A DNA stretch of 64,000 nucleotides from an uncultured Clostridium sp. (lineage in GTDB: Bacteria > Bacillota > Clostridia > Clostridiales > Clostridiaceae), in NCBI RefSeq assembly GCF_900769625.1, contig NZ_CAAGHK010000082.1:1-64000 (forward strand), written 5' to 3'. The stretch's first letter is position 1; the number at the start of each line of letters is the position of its first letter. The position numbers were made by a program, and so were the translations under genes. Positions 28,280-37,791 of the stretch are shown in pieces. Under the pieces are notes generated by a model, which saw only the letters and a list, made by a program, of their open reading frames with translations, was not told the DNA's origin and did no database searches.

Positions 28280-28334
28280 AACATTACTATTATACCGGAC
28301 AATAATAATTATTTAAACCATAAATTATGTATAT

Positions 28335-29003
28335 TTATATTAAATCAAGGATAATATCCTTTTGTTTTTTTAAATTAGTAACAAAAGTTCCTTTTACTTG
28401 TACAGGTCTTCCTCCAAGAACTGTAATATTCCCTTGGAAATAAATTGCCTCATCAAGATCATGAGTAACCAGTATCACCATACGTTTTTCTCTTTTTAAT
28501 ATCTCCATAAACTCATTTATTATTGTATATTTAATTTTATAATCAAGAGATTTAAAAGGCTCATCCATAAGTATTATTTTTGATGGCTTTCCAAAGGCTC
28601 TTGCAATATTAGCTCTCTGCTTCATTCCGCCGCTAAGCTCATAAGGATACTTTTCCTCTATTCCTGCTATACTTACCATTCCTAATACCTGATGAATCTT
28701 TTGTTCAAGTTCATTTTTTTTATAATATTTCTTTAAAGCAATTTGAAGATTTTCTCTTATTGTAAGCCATGGTATCAATCTATCATCTTGAAATACATAG
28801 CTTATATCCTCATTTGTAAAACCCTCCACGCTGCAGTTGTCCATGTCAATAAGTCCAGCAATTATATTCAGCAGAGTTGTTTTCCCACAGCCTGACTCTC
28901 CAACAATGCAGTTTACCTTATCATCTTCAAATTCAATGCTGAAATCTTCAAATATCTTATCTTTGCCATATGTTTTATTTAAATTTTTAATTGATATTTT
29001 CAT
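28335..29003 (-). CDS. nitrate/sulfonate/taurine-type ABC transporter ATPase
   Basis: The 222-residue ATPase belongs to the SsuB/TauB/NrtD group. Walker A is GESGCGKTT (near residue 35), the Q-loop YVFQDDRLIPWL, the signature LSGGMKQRANIARAF and Walker B LMDEPFKSLD. It overlaps the permease by 17 nt, so the two are coupled. It is the last of three genes; the order is binding protein, permease, ATPase. Confidence 0.92.
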   Translation of the reverse strand: MKISIKNLNKTYGKDKIFEDFSIEFEDDKVNCIVGESGCGKTTLLNIIAGLIDMDNCSVEGFTNEDISYVFQDDRLIPWLTIRENLQIALKKYYKKNELEQKIHQVLGMVSIAGIEEKYPYELSGGMKQRANIARAFGKPSKIILMDEPFKSLDYKIKYTIINEFMEILKREKRMVILVTHDLDEAIYFQGNITVLGGRPVQVKGTFVTNLKKQKDIILDLI

Positions 29004-29751
29004 CTAACCACCTGTACGTCATCTTATTCAGCTTCATATTTATAAATTCAAAAATATATGATATAAGCATAATTATCAGTATCCATGCAAAAATTCCAGT
29101 TATATTGAAATTAACCTTTTCCAGCTGTATCTGAGATCCAATTCCAAATTTCGGCTGTCCATGTACCTCTCCCGCTATTACTACTTTAAAAGTCAGTGAA
29201 AGTGTGGATACAAATATATTCATTATATAAAATTTGATTGTCGGTATGTATATCTTCTTAAATTTATCTATCAGGCTAACTTCATATATGCTTGCCATTT
29301 CCATTATCCTGCCGTCAATTCTACATAAACTATTCTGAATTCCCTCATATAGTATAGGAAAAATAATAGCAAATCCTACGATAAATGGCGCCTTATCCTT
29401 ATTAAACCATACCAGCGCAAGAACAACAAGCACAAGTGTAGGTATTGTCTTTATAAATGAATTCAACGGAGTAATCAGATATCTAAAAAAGGGATACACA
29501 GATGTGAGTATCCCTAGAACTACTGATAAGATTAATGCACATGAATAACTCATTACAGTCCTTGCAAAACTACTGCTTACATACATATAAAAATTCTTAT
29601 CATTAATCAAACTAATTGTTTCCTCCAAAATACATTCAATTTTTGGAAGATAGATATCATTATTTATTAAAACAGCAATGCATTCCCACATCACGACAAA
29701 TAATATACATGAGATTACAGTATATTTACTTTTCCATGAATATTTCATCAT
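28987..29751 (-). CDS. nitrate/sulfonate/taurine-type ABC transporter permease
   Basis: A 254-residue permease with about six helices, of the SsuC/TauC family. It has the cytoplasmic EAA-type loop (MEMASIYEVSLIDKFKKIYI) near residues 155-174, where the family usually has 'A...G.s...F..i.lP'. The start lies inside the end of the binding-protein gene (26-nt overlap) with AGGAGG 11 bases upstream. Confidence 0.9.
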   Translation of the reverse strand: MMKYSWKSKYTVISCILFVVMWECIAVLINNDIYLPKIECILEETISLINDKNFYMYVSSSFARTVMSYSCALILSVVLGILTSVYPFFRYLITPLNSFIKTIPTLVLVVLALVWFNKDKAPFIVGFAIIFPILYEGIQNSLCRIDGRIMEMASIYEVSLIDKFKKIYIPTIKFYIMNIFVSTLSLTFKVVIAGEVHGQPKFGIGSQIQLEKVNFNITGIFAWILIIMLISYIFEFINMKLNKMTYRWLDENIN

Positions 29752-30724
29752 CAGGTATGCTTCCTCCTATTGTTTTAGGTTCAAACTGATGCAGTTTGTC
29801 AAAATAAATACTATATTCATTCAAACAGTCCTTAATACCAACATACTTTATGTTAGCTCTGTCAACTGCTTTCACTATTATAGACTTATTTGCAGAAATT
29901 CCGATTTCTTCACAGTATGAACCAAGGTTTTCCTTATCTTCATAGACCCACTCGCAGCTTTCGTCAACCTTATCAAGTACTCTTTCAACAAATTTACTAT
30001 CATCATCAATAAGATCACTTTTAATTATTATTGTAGCCTGTGGATATCCATATTGAGAATTATTCAACGACTTCCATTCATCATTTAAATTCATTATAGT
30101 CTTAAAGTTTTCATCTTTAGTCTGAACAGTAGATAATGCTGGTTCTGGAATTACCGCATAGCTGGCTTTTCCTGATAATATTACCGGTGCAAGTTCTGTA
30201 ACTCCATCAACATAACTGAAGTTTATATCACTATCTGTATTGATTCCCTTATCTTTAAGAACAGCTCTGGCAATTATATCTGGAGTAAGCCCTTTACCAA
30301 TATTGTATACTTCTTTACCCTTCAGCATATCTACAGTAGTTACCTCCGGATCTGAAGAACCTATGTAAAATGATCCCCATCCAACAGTACCAGCTATTTT
30401 ATACTGCTTATTTTTATTGTATACAGTTGCCGCTAAATTAGAAGGAACAATTGCTATATCAGGCTCTCCCTTCATTACGCTTGTTGTAAGTGTATCAGAA
30501 CTCTGCTCAATATTGTAGTCTATATTATGATCTTTATCTATTTCCGGCCTTTCTTTTATCATTTTTGCAACTGAGATCGCTGGAAGACCATCAGGTACAG
30601 TAAAGTTGATTTCTTTTAATTCTTCAATCGATTTTGTATTTTCTATTCTCCCGTTATTTCCACAGCTTGTAAACATAAATATACTCATAATTGAAGATAA
30701 CATTAAAACTATTTTTTTATTCAT
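29726..30724 (-). CDS. SsuA/NMT1-type substrate-binding lipoprotein
   Basis: The extracellular receptor of this importer. The ATG at 30724 follows GGGGTGA, giving 332 residues. The signal peptide ends with the lipobox MFTSC. FTVPDGLPAISVAKMI, GEPDIAIVPSNLAATV and YVDGVTELAPVILSGKASYA are typical of the SsuA/TauA/NrtA fold. The C-terminus has IGGSIPDDEIF, seen in clostridial members. Sulfonates, taurine, nitrate and thiamine precursors are all possible ligands; no neighbouring enzyme narrows it. Confidence 0.88.
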   Translation of the reverse strand: MNKKIVLMLSSIMSIFMFTSCGNNGRIENTKSIEELKEINFTVPDGLPAISVAKMIKERPEIDKDHNIDYNIEQSSDTLTTSVMKGEPDIAIVPSNLAATVYNKNKQYKIAGTVGWGSFYIGSSDPEVTTVDMLKGKEVYNIGKGLTPDIIARAVLKDKGINTDSDINFSYVDGVTELAPVILSGKASYAVIPEPALSTVQTKDENFKTIMNLNDEWKSLNNSQYGYPQATIIIKSDLIDDDSKFVERVLDKVDESCEWVYEDKENLGSYCEEIGISANKSIIVKAVDRANIKYVGIKDCLNEYSIYFDKLHQFEPKTIGGSIPDDEIFMEK

Positions 30725-30786
30725 AATTGTCACCCCATAAATGTATACTGATAATTTAAAATCCAGTCAGATATAATAAACATTAC

Positions 30787-30831
30787 AATATCTGCTCTTA
30801 ATTTTTCTTTAACAAATTAAGAGCAGATATT
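30787..30831. terminator. strong terminator upstream of the importer
   Basis: AATATCTGCTCTTAATTT and AAATTAAGAGCAGATATT pair over 18 perfect base pairs. It should end the lipoprotein transcript from 30953. Confidence 0.8.
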
Positions 30832-30952
30832 GCTATCAAACCTGCAATTACATAGCAATTTATATCTAATTGTCAATTGAAGCTTATATATCTTTTTCCA
30901 CTATTTATCATATCATACTAAATAAAAAAGACAAGCTATATATATTTATTAA

Positions 30953-31408
30953 TTACTGAAAACTAGCTGTTGGTGTTGTTCCATCAAAGTTTAATGTTAC
31001 CTGTGAAACTGTGAACAAATCAATATTTTCCCATGTTATGCTTGTGCCTTCCTGATCCTTAATCATTATATCCCAATACTGACTCTGTTCCTGAGGAGTA
31101 AATTTAATCTCAACATTCTGCTCTGTTGGTAGTGTATCTACTGTAAGTACATCTTCTCCCCAGTCATTTTCTGAATGTGGTGACACATACAGTTCATATA
31201 TTTCTACTCCTGTATTATTTATTAAAGTAAAGTCTTGTGTATAAATCTGATTATCCGTTGACTGTGTATCTGTTGATGATGTACTATTCGTTGAATCTGA
31301 GGATGTTGTACTTGGTGTTGTTTCACTGCTTGAACCTCCACATCCTATCAATACCCCAACACATAAAACAGAAGCTATGATTAAAGCTGTTAACTTAATT
31401 TTTTTCAT
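30953..31408 (-). CDS. small surface lipoprotein
   Basis: A 151-residue protein. The signal peptide ends at the lipobox LIGC (near residue 23). A Ser/Thr-rich linker of about 30 residues follows, then a compact domain with NNTGVEIYELYVSPHSENDW and DIMIKDQEGTSITWENIDL. This small beta-rich domain occurs in many secreted bacterial proteins of unknown function. The linker and lipid anchor would hold it out from the cell. It is monocistronic between two strong terminators. Confidence 0.8.
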   Translation of the reverse strand: MKKIKLTALIIASVLCVGVLIGCGGSSSETTPSTTSSDSTNSTSSTDTQSTDNQIYTQDFTLINNTGVEIYELYVSPHSENDWGEDVLTVDTLPTEQNVEIKFTPQEQSQYWDIMIKDQEGTSITWENIDLFTVSQVTLNFDGTTPTASFQ

Positions 31409-31517
31409 TTATTTCTCCACCTACATATTATTAAATACCATTTATCAAAAATGTATCACATTATATATGTATTATTGTAATTAATAATATATTCAGCGAC
31501 TTTTTTACATCTACATT

Positions 31518-31573
31518 AAGAAGACTACTATTTTTAAATCGAATATAGCCAATTTAAAAATAGTAGTCTTCTT
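31518..31573. terminator. 22-bp perfect terminator after yaaR
   Basis: AAGAAGACTACTATTTTTAA begins the left arm (31518) and its exact complement closes at 31573. It is eight bases beyond the yaaR-like stop at 31581. Confidence 0.85.
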
Positions 31574-31580
31574 CATAATA

Positions 31581-32000
31581 TTATCTGTACATATCTACAA
31601 TCATTCCCTGTATTTCATCAACTTCAGCAACAATATTTATATTGTCCTTTTCATCGCTTAACAGCGCCTGTGTAAGTTCCTCAAGTTTATTATCAATTGT
31701 ATCAACTGTAATGTAGTATTGCGTCTGCCAGAAGCTGATATCTTTTTTGGTCTCATACATGAACTCAAGTATAGACTGAAGATATTCTTTAATCATCTTT
31801 TTATACATTACTACATCAACATATGTTTTAGTAGTTATTAATTTTGACCCTCTCTTTTTTATATCCTCTATCATCTTGCTAAGCTGTTCTTCCGACTGCT
31901 TTTGTCTCTGTTTATTAAAGCTATGTGAAAAATCCTTTTTTCCCGTACTCACTTTTCTTTCTGATGATACTGTACCTCTTCTTACTCTTCCTATCTCCAT
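31581..32000 (-). CDS. yaaR: YaaR-family (DUF327) protein
   Basis: A 139-residue helical cytoplasmic protein, close to the Bacillus YaaR length. It starts MEIGRVRRG, then has KDFSHSFNKQRQKQSEEQLS and the core KLITTKTYVDVVMYKKMIKE followed by YYITVDTIDNKLEELTQALL. The function of the family is unknown; in Bacillus the gene lies near the tmk/holB cluster but here stands alone. Confidence 0.85.
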   Translation of the reverse strand: MEIGRVRRGTVSSERKVSTGKKDFSHSFNKQRQKQSEEQLSKMIEDIKKRGSKLITTKTYVDVVMYKKMIKEYLQSILEFMYETKKDISFWQTQYYITVDTIDNKLEELTQALLSDEKDNINIVAEVDEIQGMIVDMYR

Positions 32001-32275
32001 ATATAATCGTTCCTTTCAATACTTATACATAAATTATATCAGATAAATAAAATCTTCTCCATAAACTCATGTTTCTTATGTTTCTATTGTCGAAACTATT
32101 CTTACACTTATTATATGCCTTGAATATATTTTAATCATAATAATACCTATACAAAATATTATCCTTACAGATTGTATATAACAGATATTATTAAGAATCC
32201 TATTAGAATATTATACTAATTTTTATTTTCCTTTTTATGAATATGTACAAAGATTTGTTATCTCCATTTTTATGA

Positions 32276-32304
32276 TTGAAAAGAAAAATTGTTTGTACTA
32301 AAAT
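32276..32304 (+). promoter_or_regulatory. promoter for the small gene at 32338
   Basis: TTGAAA (32276-32281), a 17-nt spacer and TAAAAT (32299-32304) match the housekeeping promoter well. Transcription would start near 32311. The rest of 32001-32275 shows no gene or structure. Confidence 0.6.
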
Positions 32305-32337
32305 TTACTTAATAAAAAGATTTTAGGAGGTATTGAG

Positions 32338-32637
32338 ATGATAGTAAGATGTATAGATAATACTTTATGTTCTACTTTACAATTAAATAAAGAATATGTG
32401 GTTATAGAAGAAGCACCTGAATATTATGTAATTGTAGATGACAAAAACGATGAAACAATTTGTAAAAAATCTAGATTTGAAATAGTTGAAGATAGTGACT
32501 TAGCTAAGAAAGCAAAAGCTACCGTTACTGAATTAAGTTACCAAATAGAAAATGATTTTAAAGATATAAAACAATTTAATATCAGAAAAAATTCAAAAGG
32601 TGAAATAAAAGAAATTTCTATTAAATTTAAATACTAA
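32338..32637 (+). CDS. small protein of unknown function
   Basis: A 99-residue acidic protein. ATG follows TTAGGAGG at ideal spacing. The first 55 residues look like a small beta-barrel (MIVRCIDNTLCSTLQLNKEY, then 'YVVIEEAPEYYVIVDDKN' and RFEIVED), and the second half is helical with a basic end. I do not recognise a family. It has its own promoter and terminator, and so is a real monocistronic gene. Confidence 0.75.
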   Translation: MIVRCIDNTLCSTLQLNKEYVVIEEAPEYYVIVDDKNDETICKKSRFEIVEDSDLAKKAKATVTELSYQIENDFKDIKQFNIRKNSKGEIKEISIKFKY

Positions 32638-32650
32638 TAATATCAAAAAT

Positions 32651-32679
32651 CTGCAGTTTAATACTACTGCAGGTTTTTT
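32651..32679 (+). terminator. terminator after the small gene
   Basis: CTGCAGT and ACTGCAG pair around an 8-nt loop and are followed by a T-run. It also lies just past the convergent asnB stop, so could serve both. Confidence 0.8.
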
Positions 32680-32720
32680 TATTTATATTTATATACTATT
32701 TATAACTGTATATACTCTTT

Positions 32721-34568
32721 TTAATTATCTAGTATATTTATATTATAATCTTCAAGCCATATATTGACCTGAATCAAATATGCAATAAGCTGTGGTCCTG
32801 TCATAAGCTGACCATACCACGGTGCCTTATAAGACTGTCCCTTTGAAGCAATGATTTCCCTCACTATTTTTTCATCTATAATCTCATGAATCGGAGAAGA
32901 TTTTTTATCAAGAATTTTTGTAAGTTCCCTGCATACAATGTCAGTATAAACAGGATTATGTGTTTTCGGATAAGGACTCTTTGTTCTATATATTATTTCC
33001 TGCGGAAGTATTCCTTCCATTGCTGCTCTCAGCAGTCCCTTCTCCCTACCATGATACAATAATAAATCTGCCGGCATATTAAATGCATATTCAACAAGCC
33101 TTATATCTGCAAATGGTACACGCACCTCAAGGCTATTATACATACTGACTCTGTCTGTTCTATTAAGCAGATTAACCATAAACCACTTCAAGTTTAAATA
33201 AAATACTTCTTTCAGCCTGTAATCCCGTTTACCTTCATTATCCAAGTGTGGAACCTTGCTCAGTGACTTCTCATACTGTTCTTTTACAAGCTCTCCAATT
33301 GGCATAGCCTTTAATTTATCATTAACTATTTCAATTCTATTATTTACAAATCTTGACCATGGAAACGTATCAAGATAAAACATTTCATCCCTTATAAACC
33401 ATGGATATCCACCAAATATCTCATCTGCACATTCTCCAGAAAGACCAACAACAAAGTCTTTTCTTATTTCTTTGCAGAATAATAAAAGTGATGAATCTAC
33501 ATCAGCCATTCCAGGAAGATCCCTGGAAATCACCGAATCCCTTAATGCTTCTGCCAGATCTTTATTAGTCAGGACTATTTTTTTATGACTACTTCCAATA
33601 TATTCTGCCATTTCTTCTGCATATGCTTCATCAGATGTCGGTTGAAATAATGACTTCTTAAAATACTTATCATTATCTTCATAATCTATCGAATAAGTAA
33701 TAAGCTGTTTTCCTCTCTTTTGAAATTCACGGGCAGTTATAGCTGATATTGCTGAAGAATCCAATCCTCCTGATAAAAAAGTACAAACAGGTACATCTCC
33801 AACAAGCTGTCTTATTATTGCATTAATTATCAGTTCCCTTGTATGTGATACTGCTTCTTCTGCACTTTCCTTAAAATCCTCAGCTTTTACAGTCCAGTAT
33901 TCCCACTTCTTTATTTTATTGCCATTTGATATAAGCATACAGTTTGCCGGTGCTATCTCTTTTATACTTTTAAAGACCGCACTTCCTGGTATCACAGCTG
34001 GTCCAAGCCCAAAAAGCTCTATCAGACCTTCTCTGTCAACCTCAGCTTTTATATCTGGATGAACTAACAATGCTTTTATTTCAGAACCAAACAAAACCAT
34101 ATCATTAACAATAGTATAAAATAAAGGTTTTACTCCCATCTGATCTCTTGCCATAAATACTTCTTTCTTATTTTCATCATAAACTGCAAATGCAAATATT
34201 CCAATTAATTTATTTACACATTTCTCTCCCCATTGTATATATGATGTCAGTAATACTTCTGTATCTGAATACGAATCAAACTGATACCCATATTTCTTAA
34301 GTTCATCTCTTATATCTTCTGTATTATAAAGTTCTCCATTATATATAAGAATATATTTTCTGCCATTGATTGTTTTAATCATCGGCTGAATTCCGCCTTC
34401 CGGATCTACTACTATAAGTCTCCTCTGTCCAAGAAGTACATTTTCAGATATATATGTTCCTTTTGAATCAGGACCTCTTCTGTTTAAAGTATTAATCATT
34501 TTCTCTAATATATATTGATTATCAATTATATTCTCTTTAAAATTAATCATACCAGCAATTCCACACAT
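32721..34568 (-). CDS. asnB: glutamine-hydrolysing asparagine synthetase
   Basis: The enzyme makes asparagine from aspartate, ATP and glutamine. The start is the ATG at 34568, since this puts the catalytic Cys at residue 2 (MCGIAG); GAGGG is the ribosome site. It is 615 residues. The glutaminase half has LNRRGPDSKG and YNGELYN; the synthetase half has VPVCTFLSGGLDSSAISA near residues 258-275, and SGECADEIFGGYPWF. The window also has the unrelated asnA, so two routes to asparagine coexist. It stands alone. Confidence 0.95.
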   Translation of the reverse strand: MCGIAGMINFKENIIDNQYILEKMINTLNRRGPDSKGTYISENVLLGQRRLIVVDPEGGIQPMIKTINGRKYILIYNGELYNTEDIRDELKKYGYQFDSYSDTEVLLTSYIQWGEKCVNKLIGIFAFAVYDENKKEVFMARDQMGVKPLFYTIVNDMVLFGSEIKALLVHPDIKAEVDREGLIELFGLGPAVIPGSAVFKSIKEIAPANCMLISNGNKIKKWEYWTVKAEDFKESAEEAVSHTRELIINAIIRQLVGDVPVCTFLSGGLDSSAISAITAREFQKRGKQLITYSIDYEDNDKYFKKSLFQPTSDEAYAEEMAEYIGSSHKKIVLTNKDLAEALRDSVISRDLPGMADVDSSLLLFCKEIRKDFVVGLSGECADEIFGGYPWFIRDEMFYLDTFPWSRFVNNRIEIVNDKLKAMPIGELVKEQYEKSLSKVPHLDNEGKRDYRLKEVFYLNLKWFMVNLLNRTDRVSMYNSLEVRVPFADIRLVEYAFNMPADLLLYHGREKGLLRAAMEGILPQEIIYRTKSPYPKTHNPVYTDIVCRELTKILDKKSSPIHEIIDEKIVREIIASKGQSYKAPWYGQLMTGPQLIAYLIQVNIWLEDYNINILDN

Positions 34569-34854
34569 ATATTTTTCCCTCACAACTTATTTACATTATT
34601 AAAATATGATTTCTATTTTTTCTTGTGCTTTATTTTCTTAAGTGTTAATCTAGACGTATTTATGTAATAAATCTACCTTTTACAGTGCATACAATCTCAT
34701 TATGTATCACATACTAAACATGTAATGTTCATACGCTGACTCTATTTTTACAAAAATAATGATAATATGTTTTTTTAAAATGCATGTTTAATCTGAATAC
34801 ATGAGAAAGGAGATTGTTACTTAAGTTTATTTACTTAAGTAGCTGTGATAAATA

Positions 34855-36276
34855 TTGAAGGTAACAAGTAACTACACAAGAAATATTGAACTCATTCACT
34901 CTCACCTTGTCGTTGATAAAAGTTTTGATATCGTAGAGCGAAAATTTATTATTGGTGGACGTCATAGTGTTTTATATTATATGAATGGTTTCATAAAAGA
35001 CGACATTATGGAGGAAATATTAAAATTATTTTTAAAAATTAAAGTAGATACAATGAATTCTTTTGAAACTGCTGAAGAATTCATGCTTCATGAGATACCT
35101 CATGTATCTGTAGAAAAGGAAAATAATTTAGAAAAAATAATTGATGCTCTATTAAGCGGGCAGACAATATTATATATAGATAAATTTAACTACTTTTTTA
35201 TTATTGATCTGCGTACTTATCCTGGAGCAGACTCTTCTGAACCAGAAAAGGAAAAAACCCTCAGAGGAAGCCGTGATGCTTTCATTGAAAAATTAGTATT
35301 CAATATTGGATTCGTAAGGCGAAGAATAAGAGATCCGCGGCTGGTTTTTGAAATTCATCAAGTGGGTAAAATGTCCAAAACAGATGTATGCATAGCCTAT
35401 ATTGATGGTGTTGCTGATGAAAAAATACATAAAAAAATAGTTGAAAGTATTACAAATGTTGATTTAAATGCCTTGACTGTTGGTGACCAGAGTCTGGTTG
35501 ATACAATGATTAAAAAGAATTATTTCACCCCATTCCCCAAAGTACGATATACTGAAAGGCCGGATGTTACAGCTGCGCACTTGGTAGAAGGTAAATTCGT
35601 TATCTTTGTTGATAATTCACCAAATGTAATTATTCTTCCTACTACAGTATTTGATTTTACGCAGGATGTAAATGATTATTACTTTCCACTATTTACAGGC
35701 AACTATTTAAGATTGGTAAGAAATCTAACCACATTATCAACAATATTTTTGATTCCTATTTTTTTATTATATGTTAATGGTGCACTAAAACTGCCGGCTT
35801 TTTTTGATTTTCTAACTCCAGAAGCTGATTATAGAATTCCTATGTTCTGGCAATTCTTTATTCTTGAATTTGCTATCGATGGTTTAAAGCTTGCTTCATT
35901 AAATACTCCAACACCTCTCGGTACTTCTCTCTCAGTAATCGGAGGCTTAATCATCGGTGAGTATGCTATTAATACAGGATGGTTTACTGACCAGTCAATC
36001 TTATATATGTCTGTTGTTGCTTTAGCTGGCTTCTCTCAGCCAAGTATAGAAATGACATATGCAACCAAATTTACAAGAGTAATTCTTCTTATACTATCAC
36101 AGATATTTGGAATATACGGATTAATAGGCGGTACTATACTTGTAATTATAATAATGGCACGTACAAAGACAATTGTCGGCGAACCTTATTTTTATCCTTT
36201 AGTTCCATTCAATTGGAGAAAACTTAAAACTCTTTTATTCAGAACTAAAACAACTAAAAAAGTTCAGGAATCTTAA
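34855..36276 (+). CDS. spoVAF: GerA-family spore protein, SpoVAF-like
   Basis: A 473-residue membrane protein. The N-terminal soluble domain (about 1-275) includes KSFDIVERKFIIGG and DPRLVFEIHQVGKMSKTDVC. The C-terminal domain has four to five helices, with TTVFDFTQDVNDYYFPLFTG and NTPTPLGTSLSVIGG. The start is a TTG at 34855; upstream AACATATTT-like sites are poor, but the N-terminus MKVTSNYTRNIEL aligns with SpoVAF. No B or C germinant-receptor subunit genes follow, as expected for SpoVAF rather than GerAA/GerKA. It would sit in the spore inner membrane. Not absolutely distinguishable from a GerA A-subunit. Confidence 0.82.
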   Translation: MKVTSNYTRNIELIHSHLVVDKSFDIVERKFIIGGRHSVLYYMNGFIKDDIMEEILKLFLKIKVDTMNSFETAEEFMLHEIPHVSVEKENNLEKIIDALLSGQTILYIDKFNYFFIIDLRTYPGADSSEPEKEKTLRGSRDAFIEKLVFNIGFVRRRIRDPRLVFEIHQVGKMSKTDVCIAYIDGVADEKIHKKIVESITNVDLNALTVGDQSLVDTMIKKNYFTPFPKVRYTERPDVTAAHLVEGKFVIFVDNSPNVIILPTTVFDFTQDVNDYYFPLFTGNYLRLVRNLTTLSTIFLIPIFLLYVNGALKLPAFFDFLTPEADYRIPMFWQFFILEFAIDGLKLASLNTPTPLGTSLSVIGGLIIGEYAINTGWFTDQSILYMSVVALAGFSQPSIEMTYATKFTRVILLILSQIFGIYGLIGGTILVIIIMARTKTIVGEPYFYPLVPFNWRKLKTLLFRTKTTKKVQES

Positions 36277-36280
36277 AAAG

Positions 36281-36313
36281 TATGGCTATATGATACTTAA
36301 TCATATAGCCATA
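36281..36313 (+). terminator. terminator after spoVAF-like gene
   Basis: TATGGCTATATGA (36281-36293) and TCATATAGCCATA (36301-36313) pair perfectly. It is five bases past the stop and also lies beyond the convergent gene at 36334. Confidence 0.85.
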
Positions 36314-36333
36314 TTCTCTGTATTTACTTCTTC

Positions 36334-37548
36334 CTATTCCACGAAATTTTCGATTTCAAAAGCATAGTCTTCAAGCAGGCATACATTACTGCTGTCATAA
36401 CAACCTATTTCAATATTCTCTACATTAGAGCATTTGAAAACTGCAGTTTTATACTCATCCCCTGAATACTCATTCTTTAATTCTTCTGCTCTTTTATCGG
36501 TTATTTCATCATAAATAACATCATTACTTTTTATGAATAAATCATTTAAATCTGTACTTATCGTTCTGCCTATATATTCATAGTTATATTTCAACACTAT
36601 GTAGCTGCTATCACATATAAAGTCAACTATTTTCACTGACAGATTATCATCGATATTAAGGTAAAACTGATGAAATTCTTGCACATTAATTTTATTACTT
36701 ATAAGGGGATCCTGTCCATTGTTGCTACCATAATATATTGGAATAACTTTCAGCTTTTCCAATGGTTCATTACACAAATATTTAGCAGCATATTCATATT
36801 GTTTGGGATTATTTGATGTTTTCTCTCCAAGCATCATTAATTGATTATCATCATCATCTAAGACAAGAAATCCAAGCCTACTCTTTTTATTACTTTTGTA
36901 AAATGATTCTATTTTTATTGTCAGAGGTGAAATTGTCACTTTCTTTATTGTTCCCTTAACATCCTTATGATTGATTATATTCTCCATCTTTTCTTCATAT
37001 GTATCCTTGAGAATTTTTGCTGTATCAACATTAAATCTAATATTCCACCAGCCTTCTATCCCAAACATCTTTTCAATACCAATAGATATATTTAAGTTTG
37101 CAGGAAGGTTTTCGTAATCCCAGCTTATCCGCTTGACAATCCTCGCTTGATTATTATCTATAAGCTCAAGATTATTTTTTGATATAAGATGCATATCCTG
37201 GCCATTAATAATCAATGATGATATATGTATATCCGCATCCCTTAATTCCTTAATTTTCTCATTATCATTTTCTACCAGAAAACTGAGCATTAATATATTT
37301 TTATCTGCCACTGCGCTTTCAAGTGTTACTATTATATTGTCATATTCCTTGGAACTGCCAATAACTTCAAGATAATCCTCATACTTTTCAAGATTAGCAT
37401 CATCAGCCTTCAAAAAAATTCCACTTATTATTGGAATGTTATTTCTTATGATAAAACCGGCAGTTAATATAATAATAAATATAATAGACAGTATTTTATA
37501 TTTTTTATCAACAGTAAATATTTTATAAATAAAGCTAGTCCACTTCAT
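36334..37548 (-). CDS. DUF4179-type membrane-anchored protein
   Basis: A 404-residue protein. The ATG at 37548 has TTAGAGGT nine bases before it. A single helix (LSIIFIIILTAGFIIRNNIP) lies near residues 22-42, with a short cytoplasmic tail and a large outside domain. Segments such as NLPANLNISIGIEKMFGIEG and WNIRFNVDTAKILKDTYEEK resemble DUF4179 followed by DUF5643. Such proteins are often encoded beside ECF sigma genes, but here no sigma gene is adjacent. It is an orphan with unknown function. Confidence 0.75.
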   Translation of the reverse strand: MKWTSFIYKIFTVDKKYKILSIIFIIILTAGFIIRNNIPIISGIFLKADDANLEKYEDYLEVIGSSKEYDNIIVTLESAVADKNILMLSFLVENDNEKIKELRDADIHISSLIINGQDMHLISKNNLELIDNNQARIVKRISWDYENLPANLNISIGIEKMFGIEGWWNIRFNVDTAKILKDTYEEKMENIINHKDVKGTIKKVTISPLTIKIESFYKSNKKSRLGFLVLDDDDNQLMMLGEKTSNNPKQYEYAAKYLCNEPLEKLKVIPIYYGSNNGQDPLISNKINVQEFHQFYLNIDDNLSVKIVDFICDSSYIVLKYNYEYIGRTISTDLNDLFIKSNDVIYDEITDKRAEELKNEYSGDEYKTAVFKCSNVENIEIGCYDSSNVCLLEDYAFEIENFVE

Positions 37549-37749
37549 TTCATGTACCTCTAACAACTGTAATAATCTGTTTTATGAATATAAAAAATAA
37601 GTTCATAATCAAAATAAATTCTTTAAGTATATTCCTCAAACTGATTTTGTATTTCATATTTGATTTTCAGCATTCTATATGTCACCATACTAATTATTCC
37701 TTAGTTAAAATCTCTTCTTTATTTTATCATTCAATTATGACACAAAGAA

Positions 37750-37772
37750 AGCCTGAATTCTTTATTCAGGCT
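37750..37772. terminator. terminator after cvfB
   Basis: AGCCTGAAT and ATTCAGGCT pair around a 5-nt loop. It lies about 20 bp beyond the cvfB stop. Confidence 0.7.
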
Positions 37773-37791
37773 CTAATTCTATAATTATTTT

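Noticed and set aside
27937..28302. The long frame before the ABC exporter start as an N-terminal extension.
   Set aside because: It covers the opposite-strand small gene, has no ribosome site and the true ATG at 27936 gives normal family length.
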